Shown: piece by piece, positions 55,997 through 64,000 of the stretch | Layout of the letters: each line of letters starts with the position of its first letter | Position numbering within the stretch: the first letter of the stretch is position 1 | Assembly (NCBI RefSeq): GCF_000518805.1 | Contig: NZ_JAEH01000006.1 | Span: 62,001 to 126,000 of the forward strand | Length of the DNA stretch: 64,000 nt | Reading direction: 5' to 3' | Source of the DNA: Shewanella waksmanii ATCC BAA-643 | Lineage (GTDB): Bacteria; Pseudomonadota; Gammaproteobacteria; Enterobacterales; Shewanellaceae | The notes under the pieces: model-generated | What the model was told of the DNA's origin: nothing | What the model saw: the letters and a program-made list of their open reading frames with translations, nothing else | The model's database searches: none | Position numbers and translations under genes: made by a program

Positions 55997-56649
55997 TGAC
56001 TGCAATGACAGAGACTGTGCTAGTTGGCCAAGGTGCGCTGATTGAAGCCCTATTACGGGGTGAGTTTATTTGTAAAACCACCAATGAAGATGGTTGGCGT
56101 GCACTTAAAAGTGCCAGTACCCGAGAACATATTGAACAATACCTCAATCAAATCAATCGCACCTTAGCGCAAGCCGGTGAGGGCGAAGTGTTTTTCTGTG
56201 GCTATCTGCAGCTCGGTGAGCGCGAACGTAAAGTGATATCACAGCAGTTTCGCGATATTTGCAATGCGTTAACCCCGCTGGTGGAGTGGTTAGTCTTAGT
56301 GCAAGAGGCAAATGGCCAAGATGCCCCGCTAAGTGAAGGGGCAGCAATACGATTAACCGAGCTACAAAGCCGTATCGAAGATACACCAGCGTTCAAAGAG
56401 CAACTGGCTAAAATAAGCCACTATCGTTTATTTGGTTCAACCAGTAGCCAAGTTGATGCGCAAATAAAATTAGTGTTTAAGCGCTTGGTTGAACTGGGTT
56501 ACTTGTTGCGCCCTAATCAGGAAAAACAGATCTACATTGCCACGGGTAAGCTTGATTACCTTTATGAAGTGATTCGCTTTATTGATGAGACTGAAGGGTT
56601 AAGCCTAGAGCTGCAAGCGGAAACGGCGACCCAAAGGGAGCTGATGTAG
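55996..56649 (+). CDS. KITE-like subunit (MksE/MukE/JetB type)
   Basis: A 217-aa soluble protein, second gene of the SMC operon. LVGQGALIEALLRGEFICKTTNEDGW and the C-terminal winged-helix-like VDAQIKLVFKRLVELGYLLRPN...YIATGKLDYLYEVI suit KITE subunits of MukBEF-like complexes. Size matches MukE (about 230 aa). The ATG overlaps the SMC stop (TAATG) and follows AAGGAGG. Confidence 0.65.
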   Translation: MTAMTETVLVGQGALIEALLRGEFICKTTNEDGWRALKSASTREHIEQYLNQINRTLAQAGEGEVFFCGYLQLGERERKVISQQFRDICNALTPLVEWLVLVQEANGQDAPLSEGAAIRLTELQSRIEDTPAFKEQLAKISHYRLFGSTSSQVDAQIKLVFKRLVELGYLLRPNQEKQIYIATGKLDYLYEVIRFIDETEGLSLELQAETATQRELM

Positions 56650-56650
56650 C

Positions 56651-57871
56651 ATGGGAAACAACTTACATCAGGCGGGGGTAAAGCTGCTAAAGCAGCTAGG
56701 CCGTCATGCTGAGTTGGTGATGGATGTCTATTTGGCCGGCTCTATCGCAGAAAACAACGACAACGCTGCAATCGTAGATAAGCTACGTAAAGCGGATATC
56801 TTGTATCGCCCAGAAGCCGAGCAGGAGCTTAGGCTCAAACGCTCGGTACGGGCCTTATTGGAAGAGGCGCTAAAAGATGAGCGTAATCGTCAAATTGACG
56901 CTAACGTGGGCTCATCAATGGCGACCATTAAAACACTGGCAGATCATTATAAAGAAGCGCGCCATGCGGTTGACTATGCGGCTTCAGAGGCTTATTTAGC
57001 GGATCTGAGCGAACACGTCTACGCCTTTGCTGAAGGACTGCGTTATTCCATCCGTGTGCTTTGGAGTCGTATTAATAACGAATTTGGTTATGTGGGCACG
57101 ATTAATGCCAAGATTCGAGAAAATGAATTGGCCCAAAGCCAAGTGACAGAGCTGCTTAATGGCTTAGAGATGGTGCAGTTTGATGAACTCGCAAATATTG
57201 CCGGTGATATCAGAGAACTGCGTAAGCTGTTAGTGACGCGTTTGCAAGAAACCTTGAGTGATTGTACCCAGGAGTTGAGCGTGGTTCAGGGCCGTTTACT
57301 GGAACTGCTTGGCCGATTCCGTCAAATCCAAGGCCGTACCCGGCTACTTAAGGGCTGGCTGTTGTATACCGACCAGCATCCAGACTATAACCCCGACAAT
57401 CATGTTGGCCATAAGCAGGTACCGAATCTGTTTAATCAAGCTGACGCCTTGATTGCACCGGCATCGGTTGATGTGTTCAATACGGGTCATGAGAATGAGC
57501 TGTTGCAACTGGTGACTCAAATCAAGTCGATTGCCCGTCATCAGGTTGCGACTCCGACGCGCGAGCATGATGTGAGCATGTCTTTAGCGGCAGCCGAAGA
57601 CTTTGATATACCAGACAACCCGCTCAAGCTGGCTGTCGATGAGTATTTTTGTGCCGTCATTGATAGTGGTATGAGGCAATCAGCATTACAGTATCATCAA
57701 CAGCAGGGATTAGAGTGGGACACTGAAAGTTGGCTTTATCAGGTGATTTGCGGCTTCGAGGGTTTGCCTGAAGAGCATCGCCAGTACTTTGAGCTAGAAC
57801 CCATAGGTGAGCCTCATCCTCGTTTTAATGGTAATTTTATTATTAAAGATGTTGAGTTGTGGCTCGCTTAA
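56651..57871 (+). CDS. Kleisin-like subunit (MksF/JetA type)
   Basis: A 406-aa, mostly helical protein, third gene of the operon, one base after the KITE stop. An N-terminal helical domain and the segments YSIRVLWSRINNEFGYVGTI and LSVVQGRLLELLGRFRQIQGR fit a kleisin that joins SMC heads to KITE dimers. It ends with NGNFIIKDVELWLA. No JetD-type nuclease follows. Assigned mainly by operon context and size (MukF about 440 aa). Confidence 0.6.
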   Translation: MGNNLHQAGVKLLKQLGRHAELVMDVYLAGSIAENNDNAAIVDKLRKADILYRPEAEQELRLKRSVRALLEEALKDERNRQIDANVGSSMATIKTLADHYKEARHAVDYAASEAYLADLSEHVYAFAEGLRYSIRVLWSRINNEFGYVGTINAKIRENELAQSQVTELLNGLEMVQFDELANIAGDIRELRKLLVTRLQETLSDCTQELSVVQGRLLELLGRFRQIQGRTRLLKGWLLYTDQHPDYNPDNHVGHKQVPNLFNQADALIAPASVDVFNTGHENELLQLVTQIKSIARHQVATPTREHDVSMSLAAAEDFDIPDNPLKLAVDEYFCAVIDSGMRQSALQYHQQQGLEWDTESWLYQVICGFEGLPEEHRQYFELEPIGEPHPRFNGNFIIKDVELWLA

Positions 57872-58349
57872 CCTAAGTGGTATTGCTATGAGCATCTAGT
57901 GATATACAGTATGCTGGCGTTGCCTGCTGTTTTGCGGGTCTGTTTTGAAGTTTTTAGCCAAGATCTTGATTTTGATTGGTACTTATATCTATCGTTATTT
58001 AAGCAAATAAGCCCTCATTGTTAACGGGGGTTTAAGTTTGTAAAAGTTACCTGCGCTGCTTTTTGCTACCCTAAGGATTAATTTCATTACTTACTGGCAC
58101 TTAGTGCTTGTTTTTTCGTATGTTTCTATCTTGTTGCTTTTAACAATTAGGTAATTGGGTTTGAAATTAGTGCCAGCATGATTCACTATCTTTTGTGAGT
58201 AACGCGTTTTAAGGCTTTCCTCCTTGGGGGAAGGACGGTCAATAGATTTTAATTTATTGATTTATTTATAATAAAAATACTTTTAAATCCTTAGGCGTCG
58301 ACAAATAGATAAATGTACGTGTTGAATCGTGCAAATAAAAGGCAAGCAT
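57872..58349. other. 478-base gap before the DAACS transporter
   Basis: No gene seen. A six-base hairpin TCCTCC/GGGGGA lies near 58218-58233. The AT-rich stretch 58250-58300 probably carries the transporter promoter. The palindrome found before fccA (TATGCA-N4-TGCATA type) is absent. Confidence 0.45.
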
Positions 58350-59609
58350 ATGACTAAATCTCTTTCGACCCGGATTTTTATTGGTCTATTTTCCGGACTT
58401 ATCCTCGGTAGCTTCATTCAGTATTTTCTGCCTCAGGTAGGGTTCCTTTCAGGCACAGTCGTGGATCTGGCCAGCGGTGTTGGCACCATGTTCGTCAACA
58501 TGATTATGATGTTGGTAGTGCCATTGGTATTTGTCAGCATTGTCTGCGGTGTCTTGGAGTTACAAGACCTAAGAAGTTTCGGCCGTCTCGGTGGCAAAAC
58601 ATTTGGTTTCTACATCATTAATACTGTTGTGGCGATTTTTGCTGCGCTTTGTGTGGCGTTGCTGCTGTCTCCCGGGCGTGGAGTTGATATGTCTGGCGGC
58701 AGTGGGGTGGAGATTACTGCAACAGAGTTACCCAATTTAGTCCAGCTTATTGTGGGTATTGTACCAAGCAACCCGATTGCCGCGTTTAGTTCAGGCAATA
58801 TGTTGCAGGTGATCTTTATGGCATTGCTTGTGGGCGGTGTCGTTAAATCAATGAGTCAGTCTGTGCCGTTGTTGGTCCAAGGGTTCCAAGAGGGCAACAA
58901 GGTAATGATGAAGCTGATTAGTGTGGTGATGCAACTGGCACCTATTGGTGTGTTTGCGTTGATGTTGAAGCTTGGTGCAACACTTGAAGCAGCATTATTT
59001 TTCAGTGTACTGGAATACCTAGTACTAATTTTAGGCTTGTTGTTATTGTGGATTTTTGTGGTCTACCCATTTGCAGTGAGCTTGTTTACACCGGTTTCTG
59101 CTAAGGCGTTTCGTGCTAAAACCCGCGAGCAGATCTTATTTTCATTATCTACCGCAAGCTCTAACGCGACGATTCCAGTCACCATGCGAACCCTAACCGA
59201 AAAACTTGGTGTAAAACGCGCCGTGGCCGGGTTTGGTGTGCCACTGGGTGCCACTATGAATATGGGCGGCGTATCGATTTATATCACCATTGCTATTTTC
59301 TTTGTCGCCAATTCATTTGGTGCGCCAATATCGATGGACCAACTGCCAGCATTGCTATTTAGTATTTTCTTATTGTCAGTCGGTGCGGGCGGTGTGCCCG
59401 GCGGCGGCATGGTGATGATTGGAGTGCTTATCCACCAGATGGGCTTACCTGTTGAAGCGTTCGTGATTGTTGCGGCACTTGATAGATTGATTGATATGGT
59501 ACTGACTTCTTGTAATGTGGTAGGTGATACAGCCGTATTGACCATCGTCGATGCGACTGAGAAAGCCCATGATGCTGAAGAAGCGCAAACGCTACAAAGT
59601 AACGCTTAG
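58350..59609 (+). CDS. DAACS-family amino acid or dicarboxylate symporter, variant site
   Basis: A 419-aa transporter of the glutamate/dicarboxylate:cation symporter family, with HP1 SSNATIPVTMRTLTEKLG, HP2 GAGGVPGGGMVMIG, and TM8 ALDRLIDMVLTSCNVVGD. Two positions that define ligand and Na+ binding differ from GltPh and E. coli GltP. The NMDGT motif reads NMGGV near residue 303, and the TM8 Arg that holds the side-chain carboxylate is Leu (IDMVLT). It keeps the TM8 Asp and Asn. A neutral or unusual substrate is suggested. ATG 58350 follows AAAGG. Terminator follows. Confidence 0.85.
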   Translation: MTKSLSTRIFIGLFSGLILGSFIQYFLPQVGFLSGTVVDLASGVGTMFVNMIMMLVVPLVFVSIVCGVLELQDLRSFGRLGGKTFGFYIINTVVAIFAALCVALLLSPGRGVDMSGGSGVEITATELPNLVQLIVGIVPSNPIAAFSSGNMLQVIFMALLVGGVVKSMSQSVPLLVQGFQEGNKVMMKLISVVMQLAPIGVFALMLKLGATLEAALFFSVLEYLVLILGLLLLWIFVVYPFAVSLFTPVSAKAFRAKTREQILFSLSTASSNATIPVTMRTLTEKLGVKRAVAGFGVPLGATMNMGGVSIYITIAIFFVANSFGAPISMDQLPALLFSIFLLSVGAGGVPGGGMVMIGVLIHQMGLPVEAFVIVAALDRLIDMVLTSCNVVGDTAVLTIVDATEKAHDAEEAQTLQSNA

Positions 59610-59631
59610 GGTTAGAAGAGATGGTTAAGCT

Positions 59632-59665
59632 AAAAAGCCGAAGCATATTGCTTCGGCTTTTTTGT
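59632..59665. terminator. Terminator between the transporter and the response regulator
   Basis: A 13-base stem AAAAAGCCGAAGC/GCTTCGGCTTTTT with a T run in both directions lies between convergent stops. Confidence 0.85.
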
Positions 59666-59679
59666 ATGTTGAGCTCGGA

Positions 59680-61056
59680 CTAGCCCTTTAAGCGCCGGCT
59701 GAGTGCACTTTGGCTGATACCGAGCATTTGCGCTGCGGCAGTTTGGTTATTAGCAGTGCGACTCATGGCTTCGTCGATCAATGCTTGGCTCATTTCAGCC
59801 AAAGTCGGCAATGCTTTGGGGAACACCATTGCCGTTTGTGGTTGGCTATCTAAAGTGCGGTGTTCGTTTATTGCCTCCATGAATGGGCTGATATTGAGCT
59901 GTACACCATCGCTACGGCTGACGGCATCAAATACCATTCCTTTTAATTCGTGGAGATTACCCGGAAAGCGATACTCGCTAAGCTGCGCGGCTAGATCCCG
60001 CGGTTGTTGTGGCGGTGGTAATTCCATTTCTTGTGCGGCGAGTTCAATAAAGTGATTGATGAGCATCGACAAGTCTAAATTGCGCTGGGATAGCGGTGGT
60101 AGATGGATTTTGTGGGCTCTTAATCGATACAGTAGGTCGCTGCGAAAGCTGCCTTGCTGATTGAGCTTAAGTAGGTCATCTTGAGTAGAGGCCACAATGC
60201 GGCAATTCACCGGATAAGGGCGCTCACTGCCAACGGGATAATATTGTCGGCTTTCTATCACATCGAGCAATTTGAGTTGGCTGGCAATTGACAGTGCGCC
60301 CACTTCATTGAGATACAAGGTGCCACCATTAACATGATGCAGCACGCCGGCTTGTGCGGTGACTTGGCCATCATCATGGTGTTTTAACTGGCCGAACAGT
60401 TTCAGCTCAAACGATTCATCACTAATACCCGCTAGGTTGAGGCTGATAAAAGGCGCGTCAGCACAGCATAGCTGATGGCTCGATTTAGCAAATTCACTCT
60501 TACCTGTGCCACTTTCGCCAGAAATTAGCAGCGGTTCTGGGCTATGGGCGATGGCTTCAAGGTAACGAAACTGGTCCAGCAGTTGTGGCTCGCAAGTGAG
60601 AATATTATTGAAGGCCTGAGGTTGTTCGAGCGTACGGCTTAAAAAGTGCTCTTTGATTTTAAGGTAGTTGCGCTCTAACCCAACCACCTCTAGCGCGCGC
60701 CTGACCGTACGGGCTAAATCTTCAACGGCATCGGTTTTAATAAAATAATCATAGGCGCCATTTTTAATGCACCTAACAGCAGTGTCGACCTCATTAACGC
60801 CGGTGACAATGATCACTCGGGTGTTAGGGTGCTCGCTGCGTATCATTGCCAGTAGCTCTTCCCCCGAATGAAACGGCATAGTCAGATCAAGCAATACTAG
60901 CGCATAGTCGGCCACATTAAGGCGGTTGGCCACTTGACGGCTATCAACACAGGTATCGATTTGTGCTTCGGGTACAAGGCGGTTAAGGGTGTTGGCTAAG
61001 GTGCGTAACCAAGCTGCTTCATCATCAACCAAAAGAATATTGCGGGCTAATTTCAT
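59680..61056 (-). CDS. NtrC-type response regulator lacking GAFTGA
   Basis: A 458-aa regulator: receiver 1-120 (DDE near residue 12, phospho-Asp in LVLLDLTMP), AAA+ domain about 150-375 with Walker A GESGTGKS and R-finger region FRSDLLYRL, Fis-type HTH 420-458 (NNQTAAAQMLGISQSALSRR). The GAFTGA loop that contacts sigma54 is missing (the segment reads KHHDDGQVTAQAG), and Walker B has NE instead of DE (TLYLNEVG). It is therefore unlikely to be a classic sigma54 activator and may act like TyrR at sigma70 promoters. ATG lies directly after the sensor stop, so the pair is co-translated. Confidence 0.88.
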   Translation of the reverse strand: MKLARNILLVDDEAAWLRTLANTLNRLVPEAQIDTCVDSRQVANRLNVADYALVLLDLTMPFHSGEELLAMIRSEHPNTRVIIVTGVNEVDTAVRCIKNGAYDYFIKTDAVEDLARTVRRALEVVGLERNYLKIKEHFLSRTLEQPQAFNNILTCEPQLLDQFRYLEAIAHSPEPLLISGESGTGKSEFAKSSHQLCCADAPFISLNLAGISDESFELKLFGQLKHHDDGQVTAQAGVLHHVNGGTLYLNEVGALSIASQLKLLDVIESRQYYPVGSERPYPVNCRIVASTQDDLLKLNQQGSFRSDLLYRLRAHKIHLPPLSQRNLDLSMLINHFIELAAQEMELPPPQQPRDLAAQLSEYRFPGNLHELKGMVFDAVSRSDGVQLNISPFMEAINEHRTLDSQPQTAMVFPKALPTLAEMSQALIDEAMSRTANNQTAAAQMLGISQSALSRRLKG

Positions 61057-63033
61057 CTAGTTGCTCTCTTCTTTAGCCAAAGGCAGCCGTACTTTTATAC
61101 AGGTACCTTGTTTGAGTTTAGAGGTCATCTGTAGTTCGCCGTTATAGGCTTTGACGATACGGCTGCAAACAGACAAACCTAAGCCACTGCCGCCGACGGA
61201 ACGACGGGTAGTGAAAAAGGGTTCAGTGACCCGTGCCAGTGTCGAGCGATTCATACCGCAACCATTGTCAGTAATACTGATTATGGCTTGTTCATCGGCA
61301 ATGATGCGGGTTTCGATGACAATATGACCTTTACCGGATTCACACGCATGACAGGCATTCTGGATAAGATTGATCACTACCTGTTGTAATTGCTGGGCGT
61401 CGCCGTAAACCCAAGCAGCAGGTTGACTCAGTTGGATGCTCACTTGAAAGGTTTTTATCTGATTCGCGGTTAGGCGCAATGAGACATTGACCACTTCATT
61501 GAGCGAAACCCGTTCTTGTTCGCTCGATAGCGTCGGTAGTGCGTAGCGTTTAAGGTCGCTGACAATACGGCTAATTCTTTGCGCCCCTTCTTCGATCGTG
61601 TTGCAACTGTGGCTCGCCTCTGCCAACGCTTGCTCTGGAGGCAGACCGGTAATCAACCAAAAGGGGTTCTGTTTTTGATAGCTATCAAAGGCGGGCTGAC
61701 AGTCAGCCATTGCTTGCTGTAGCTGAGATATTGAGTGCACAATTAGGCCGGTTGGGTTATTGATCTCATGGGCGATCCCCGCTGACAGCTCACCCAAAGA
61801 AGCTAAGCGGCTGGCTTCATCGTTGGCTTGGCGTAACTGATGAGCCTCGGTGGTATCTTCAAGCAAGATAACCACTTGATTGTCGGCGATGGGGTGGACT
61901 TGTAGCTGCCAAAACTGCTGTAAGTAGGCCATCTCTTCAATTTGTGAGCTTTGCTTAGCCAATACCTGTGTAACCAAGGCTTGGAGTTCAAGCGGGCGGC
62001 CATCTTCATGGTGAAACTCAGCACTACTCAGTAGTTCAATATTATTGTCATTACTCCACAGCTTTTGCATGTCATGACTATAGATAGTTACACCATTGGG
62101 GATACCGTCGAGCACTGATTGAAACTGTTTAGATAAGCTGACTAGTTGCCGCTGAATATCAAGGCGTTGGGCCAGTTCTGTTTTAAGTGCGCGCTTTTGT
62201 TTGCGTAGGCTAATACTGACAAACCCAGTAAAAATCATGCCGATTGCGGAGATAATGCTCACTACGATAGCCAGCGCAAAGGTGCGTTTTTGGGTGGAAG
62301 TGAGATCCACTTTCTCACGCCCAGTCCCAAACCATTTATTGACTAAGGCGTCATACTCGCCAGACAATTTTAGTTGTCTGAGTGCATCATTGATCTCAGT
62401 CATGAGTGCGCTGCGTTGGTTGTTGGCGACAAAGTTAAACGCACCATAAATCAGCGCGTCACTGCCGCTGCGAATGGCGGGGTAAAGCGGAAGCAGCCGC
62501 CGAGCCACAAAACTTTCAGCTAACACCACATCGACTTTGCCTTGGGTCATAAGTTGAAAGCCTGTTTCATACAAATCGACATCAACCCGTTCAAATTCTT
62601 GTGGGTAACCCGATAGGTAAACATCGACAAAAGCGCCTTTTTTAATCGCGACGCGTTTGCCGATAAGGTCTTGCCAATCATTTATATAGCCTTTGCCGTG
62701 CAAGGTATAAGCTTTAGCATGGGTGGCATAGATGGGATCGGACTGACTCAACTGCCGACCTAAGTTTACTGGGCTAACAACGGCTATGACATCGATGTCA
62801 CTATCGGGGTTGTGGACATCGCTGACTAACTCTTGAAAGCTCTTGCGTCTGACGATGATACGGCGGTTAGTCAGCTGACCAATGCGGTCCATGAGTTCAA
62901 TGTTAAACCCTTGGTCGACGCCGTTATTGCGCCACTCAAGTGGTGCAGTTTTTGAGTGAACGCCAAAGGTGATGCTTTGTTCAGCGTAACTGTTAAAGCA
63001 CAGCAGCGCTAATGCCAATAATAAATATCTCAT
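61057..63033 (-). CDS. Sensor histidine kinase with periplasmic SBP_bac_3 domain
   Basis: A 658-aa sensor. Signal peptide ending SYA near residue 17, SBP_bac_3-type periplasmic domain (about 20-240, TFGVHSKTAPLEWR; VGIVFADNL-like segments), one helix at about 252-275, a PAS-like domain 300-400, HisKA with H-box SAGIAHEINNPTG near residue 420, and HATPase with NLIQNACHA, DNGCGM and GGSGLGLS. The periplasmic domain suggests sensing of a small amino acid or carboxylate. First gene of the two-gene operon divergent from fccA. Confidence 0.9.
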   Translation of the reverse strand: MRYLLLALALLCFNSYAEQSITFGVHSKTAPLEWRNNGVDQGFNIELMDRIGQLTNRRIIVRRKSFQELVSDVHNPDSDIDVIAVVSPVNLGRQLSQSDPIYATHAKAYTLHGKGYINDWQDLIGKRVAIKKGAFVDVYLSGYPQEFERVDVDLYETGFQLMTQGKVDVVLAESFVARRLLPLYPAIRSGSDALIYGAFNFVANNQRSALMTEINDALRQLKLSGEYDALVNKWFGTGREKVDLTSTQKRTFALAIVVSIISAIGMIFTGFVSISLRKQKRALKTELAQRLDIQRQLVSLSKQFQSVLDGIPNGVTIYSHDMQKLWSNDNNIELLSSAEFHHEDGRPLELQALVTQVLAKQSSQIEEMAYLQQFWQLQVHPIADNQVVILLEDTTEAHQLRQANDEASRLASLGELSAGIAHEINNPTGLIVHSISQLQQAMADCQPAFDSYQKQNPFWLITGLPPEQALAEASHSCNTIEEGAQRISRIVSDLKRYALPTLSSEQERVSLNEVVNVSLRLTANQIKTFQVSIQLSQPAAWVYGDAQQLQQVVINLIQNACHACESGKGHIVIETRIIADEQAIISITDNGCGMNRSTLARVTEPFFTTRRSVGGSGLGLSVCSRIVKAYNGELQMTSKLKQGTCIKVRLPLAKEESN

Positions 63034-63449
63034 GGGGACATCTTAGCAGTCGCAACATAGTGAAACTGTGCGCAGCGGCGTTTTTTGTTAACCAAGGGTG
63101 ATAATTACTTGTTCAGTTATTTATTTTTTGGATAACTTCTGTCGCCGCAGCCAATGGTGATGGTTTGCAAGAGTATAGACATTGTGATCGCTTTCAACCG
63201 TCATTATGCATTTTTGCATAACTGCGCGTATTCCCATGCAAGATTGCATAGCGGTTTTTTCAGCTTGTGATTGAGGCTTCATATCCCACTTGAGTTAATT
63301 GTTGCTAAGCCAGCTTTAAGCAATGATTAATCCAGAGCAATGAAATGGTCCAGTTGATGGACATCATTCAGTGTGAAGCCTGAATAAACGATAAAGCATC
63401 TCTTGGCAGCGGCCAATGACGGCCAGAAGCAGAGAGACTGGGAGCAAAA
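63034..63449. other. 416-base divergent regulatory region of the two-component system and fccA
   Basis: No gene. It carries the paired palindromes at 63205-63250. A possible CRP half site TGTGATTGAGG at about 63266 is not strong enough to call. No other repeat was seen. Confidence 0.55.
63205..63250. promoter_or_regulatory. Two palindromes, 30 bp apart: probable operator for the divergent regulator
   Basis: TATGCA-TTTT-TGCATA at 63205-63220 and CATGCA-AGAT-TGCATA at 63235-63250 share ATGCA-N4-TGCAT. Their centres are exactly 30 bp apart, close to three helical turns. They stand between the NtrC-like/sensor operon and fccA, and the regulator has a Fis-type HTH that binds palindromes. The site is the best candidate for its operator; this is inference from layout. 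Confidence 0.6.
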
Positions 63450-64000
63450 ATGAAAAAAGTAAAATTAGCGGTCTATATAGCAGCACTATTGGGTAGTGCT
63501 GGTATCGCAGCAAACGCAACTGCAGCAGACAACTTGGCCGACTTCCATGGTGAAAACATGGAATGTGAAAGCTGTCATACGCCAGATGGTGAACTGTCTA
63601 ACGATAACCTAAGCCATGAAAATGCACAGTGCGTTTCTTGTCATGGGACGATGGAAGAAGTTGCTGAGCAAACCCAGCATGACCACTATAACGCCCATGA
63701 TTCTCATTTCCCTGGCGATATTGCTTGTACCTCTTGTCACAGTGCGCATGAAAAATCGATGGTGTATTGCGACTCTTGCCACAGTTTTGATTTCGACATG
63801 CCTTACACTAAAAAATGGCAGCGTGACGAACCGACAATTGCAGAGCTAGCGAAAGATAAGTCTGACCGCGAAGCAGCACTTGCGGCCGCTCCTCGTGACA
63901 CCGTTGATGTTGTGGTTGTTGGCTCTGGTGGCGCAGGTTTCTCTGCAGCAGTTGCAGCTCATGACGAAGGCGCTAAAGTTATTCTGATTGAAAAAGAGCC
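63450..64000 (+). CDS. fccA: Flavocytochrome c fumarate reductase, N-terminal part
   Basis: The first 183 codons of a periplasmic fumarate reductase; the gene runs off the window. Signal peptide cut near AANATA-A (about residue 26). Four heme c motifs follow: CESCH 39-43, CVSCH 61-65, CTSCH 93-97 and CDSCH 107-111. Then the FAD motif VVVVGSGGAGFSAA begins near residue 153. Layout and spacing are those of Shewanella FccA/Fcc3 (about 596 aa), which takes electrons from CymA to reduce fumarate. GGGAG precedes ATG 63450. Truncation here is due to the window edge only. Confidence 0.95.
   Translation, partial: MKKVKLAVYIAALLGSAGIAANATAADNLADFHGENMECESCHTPDGELSNDNLSHENAQCVSCHGTMEEVAEQTQHDHYNAHDSHFPGDIACTSCHSAHEKSMVYCDSCHSFDFDMPYTKKWQRDEPTIAELAKDKSDREAALAAAPRDTVDVVVVGSGGAGFSAAVAAHDEGAKVILIEKE

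Noticed and set aside
52322..57871. Complete Wadjet (JetABCD) defence system
   Set aside because: No JetD-like nuclease gene follows the three subunits and the gene order differs; called only a condensin-type complex.
63258..63285. CRP site before fccA
   Set aside because: TGTGATTGAGGCTTCATA keeps only one half site; the second half does not match TCACA.

Overview
The window reads as a chromosomal segment of a marine gammaproteobacterium, almost certainly Shewanella or a close relative. The evidence is the tetraheme flavocytochrome c fumarate reductase at the right edge (four CxxCH motifs followed by an FAD Rossmann motif), the mpl-ubiX-hpt-yadGH and panC-panB-folK-pcnB-gluQ-dksA-sfsA-pepB-hrpB-mrcB housekeeping blocks, and MetJ-, Fur- and PepSY-type regulation and iron uptake. 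No rRNA, tRNA, CRISPR array, prophage or complete insertion sequence was seen.

Layout. 0-8 kb: rluF-like pseudouridine synthase, a membrane protein, a MetJ-box-controlled NhaC-family transporter (probable MetT), a DUF3087 protein with gabD, a Bacteroidetes-style Lgt, and a NhaP-type antiporter broken by one extra G in a G run. 8-11 kb: small accessory genes, including a short Cys-rich secreted peptide, an orphan HTH protein and three tandem copies of a secreted 120-aa protein. 11-15.4 kb: divergent, Fur-boxed iron-uptake locus (DUF3325/DUF3649/PepSY genes against a TonB receptor). 15.4-21.2 kb: SIMPL protein with a premature ochre codon, then mpl, ubiX, hpt, yadG, yadH. 29.5-47.8 kb: pantothenate, folate and RNA-processing genes, pepB, a ToxR-like regulator with a receiver domain, yiaWV-like genes, thpR, a degenerate GGDEF/EAL protein, hrpB and mrcB. 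47.8-57.9 kb: a CatB-like acetyltransferase, a second Fur-boxed TonB receptor, a DUF3581 protein and an SMC/KITE/kleisin operon. 58-64 kb: a variant DAACS transporter, a two-component system whose NtrC-like regulator lacks GAFTGA, and the start of fccA.

The most notable locus is 21.6-29.3 kb, an island between yadH and panC. Five tandem 42-43-aa genes encode nearly identical double-glycine leader peptides whose 21-residue cores carry a fixed C-x3-C-x2-C-x2-C pattern. They are followed by a GRDP/DUF1399-like protein, an HlyD-family adaptor and a C39-peptidase ABC exporter with an intact Cys-His-Asp triad. A membrane-anchored TPR protein, a sixth gene with the same leader and a different two-Cys core, and a DUF4124 periplasmic protein flank it. 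I infer a dedicated peptide maturation and secretion system. The product class (bacteriocin, metal-binding peptide or signal) is not determinable from sequence alone.

Working together: iron uptake is probably Fur-controlled at two sites, methionine uptake MetJ-controlled, and fccA is probably controlled by the divergent two-component system through a pair of identical-architecture palindromes exactly 30 bp apart.
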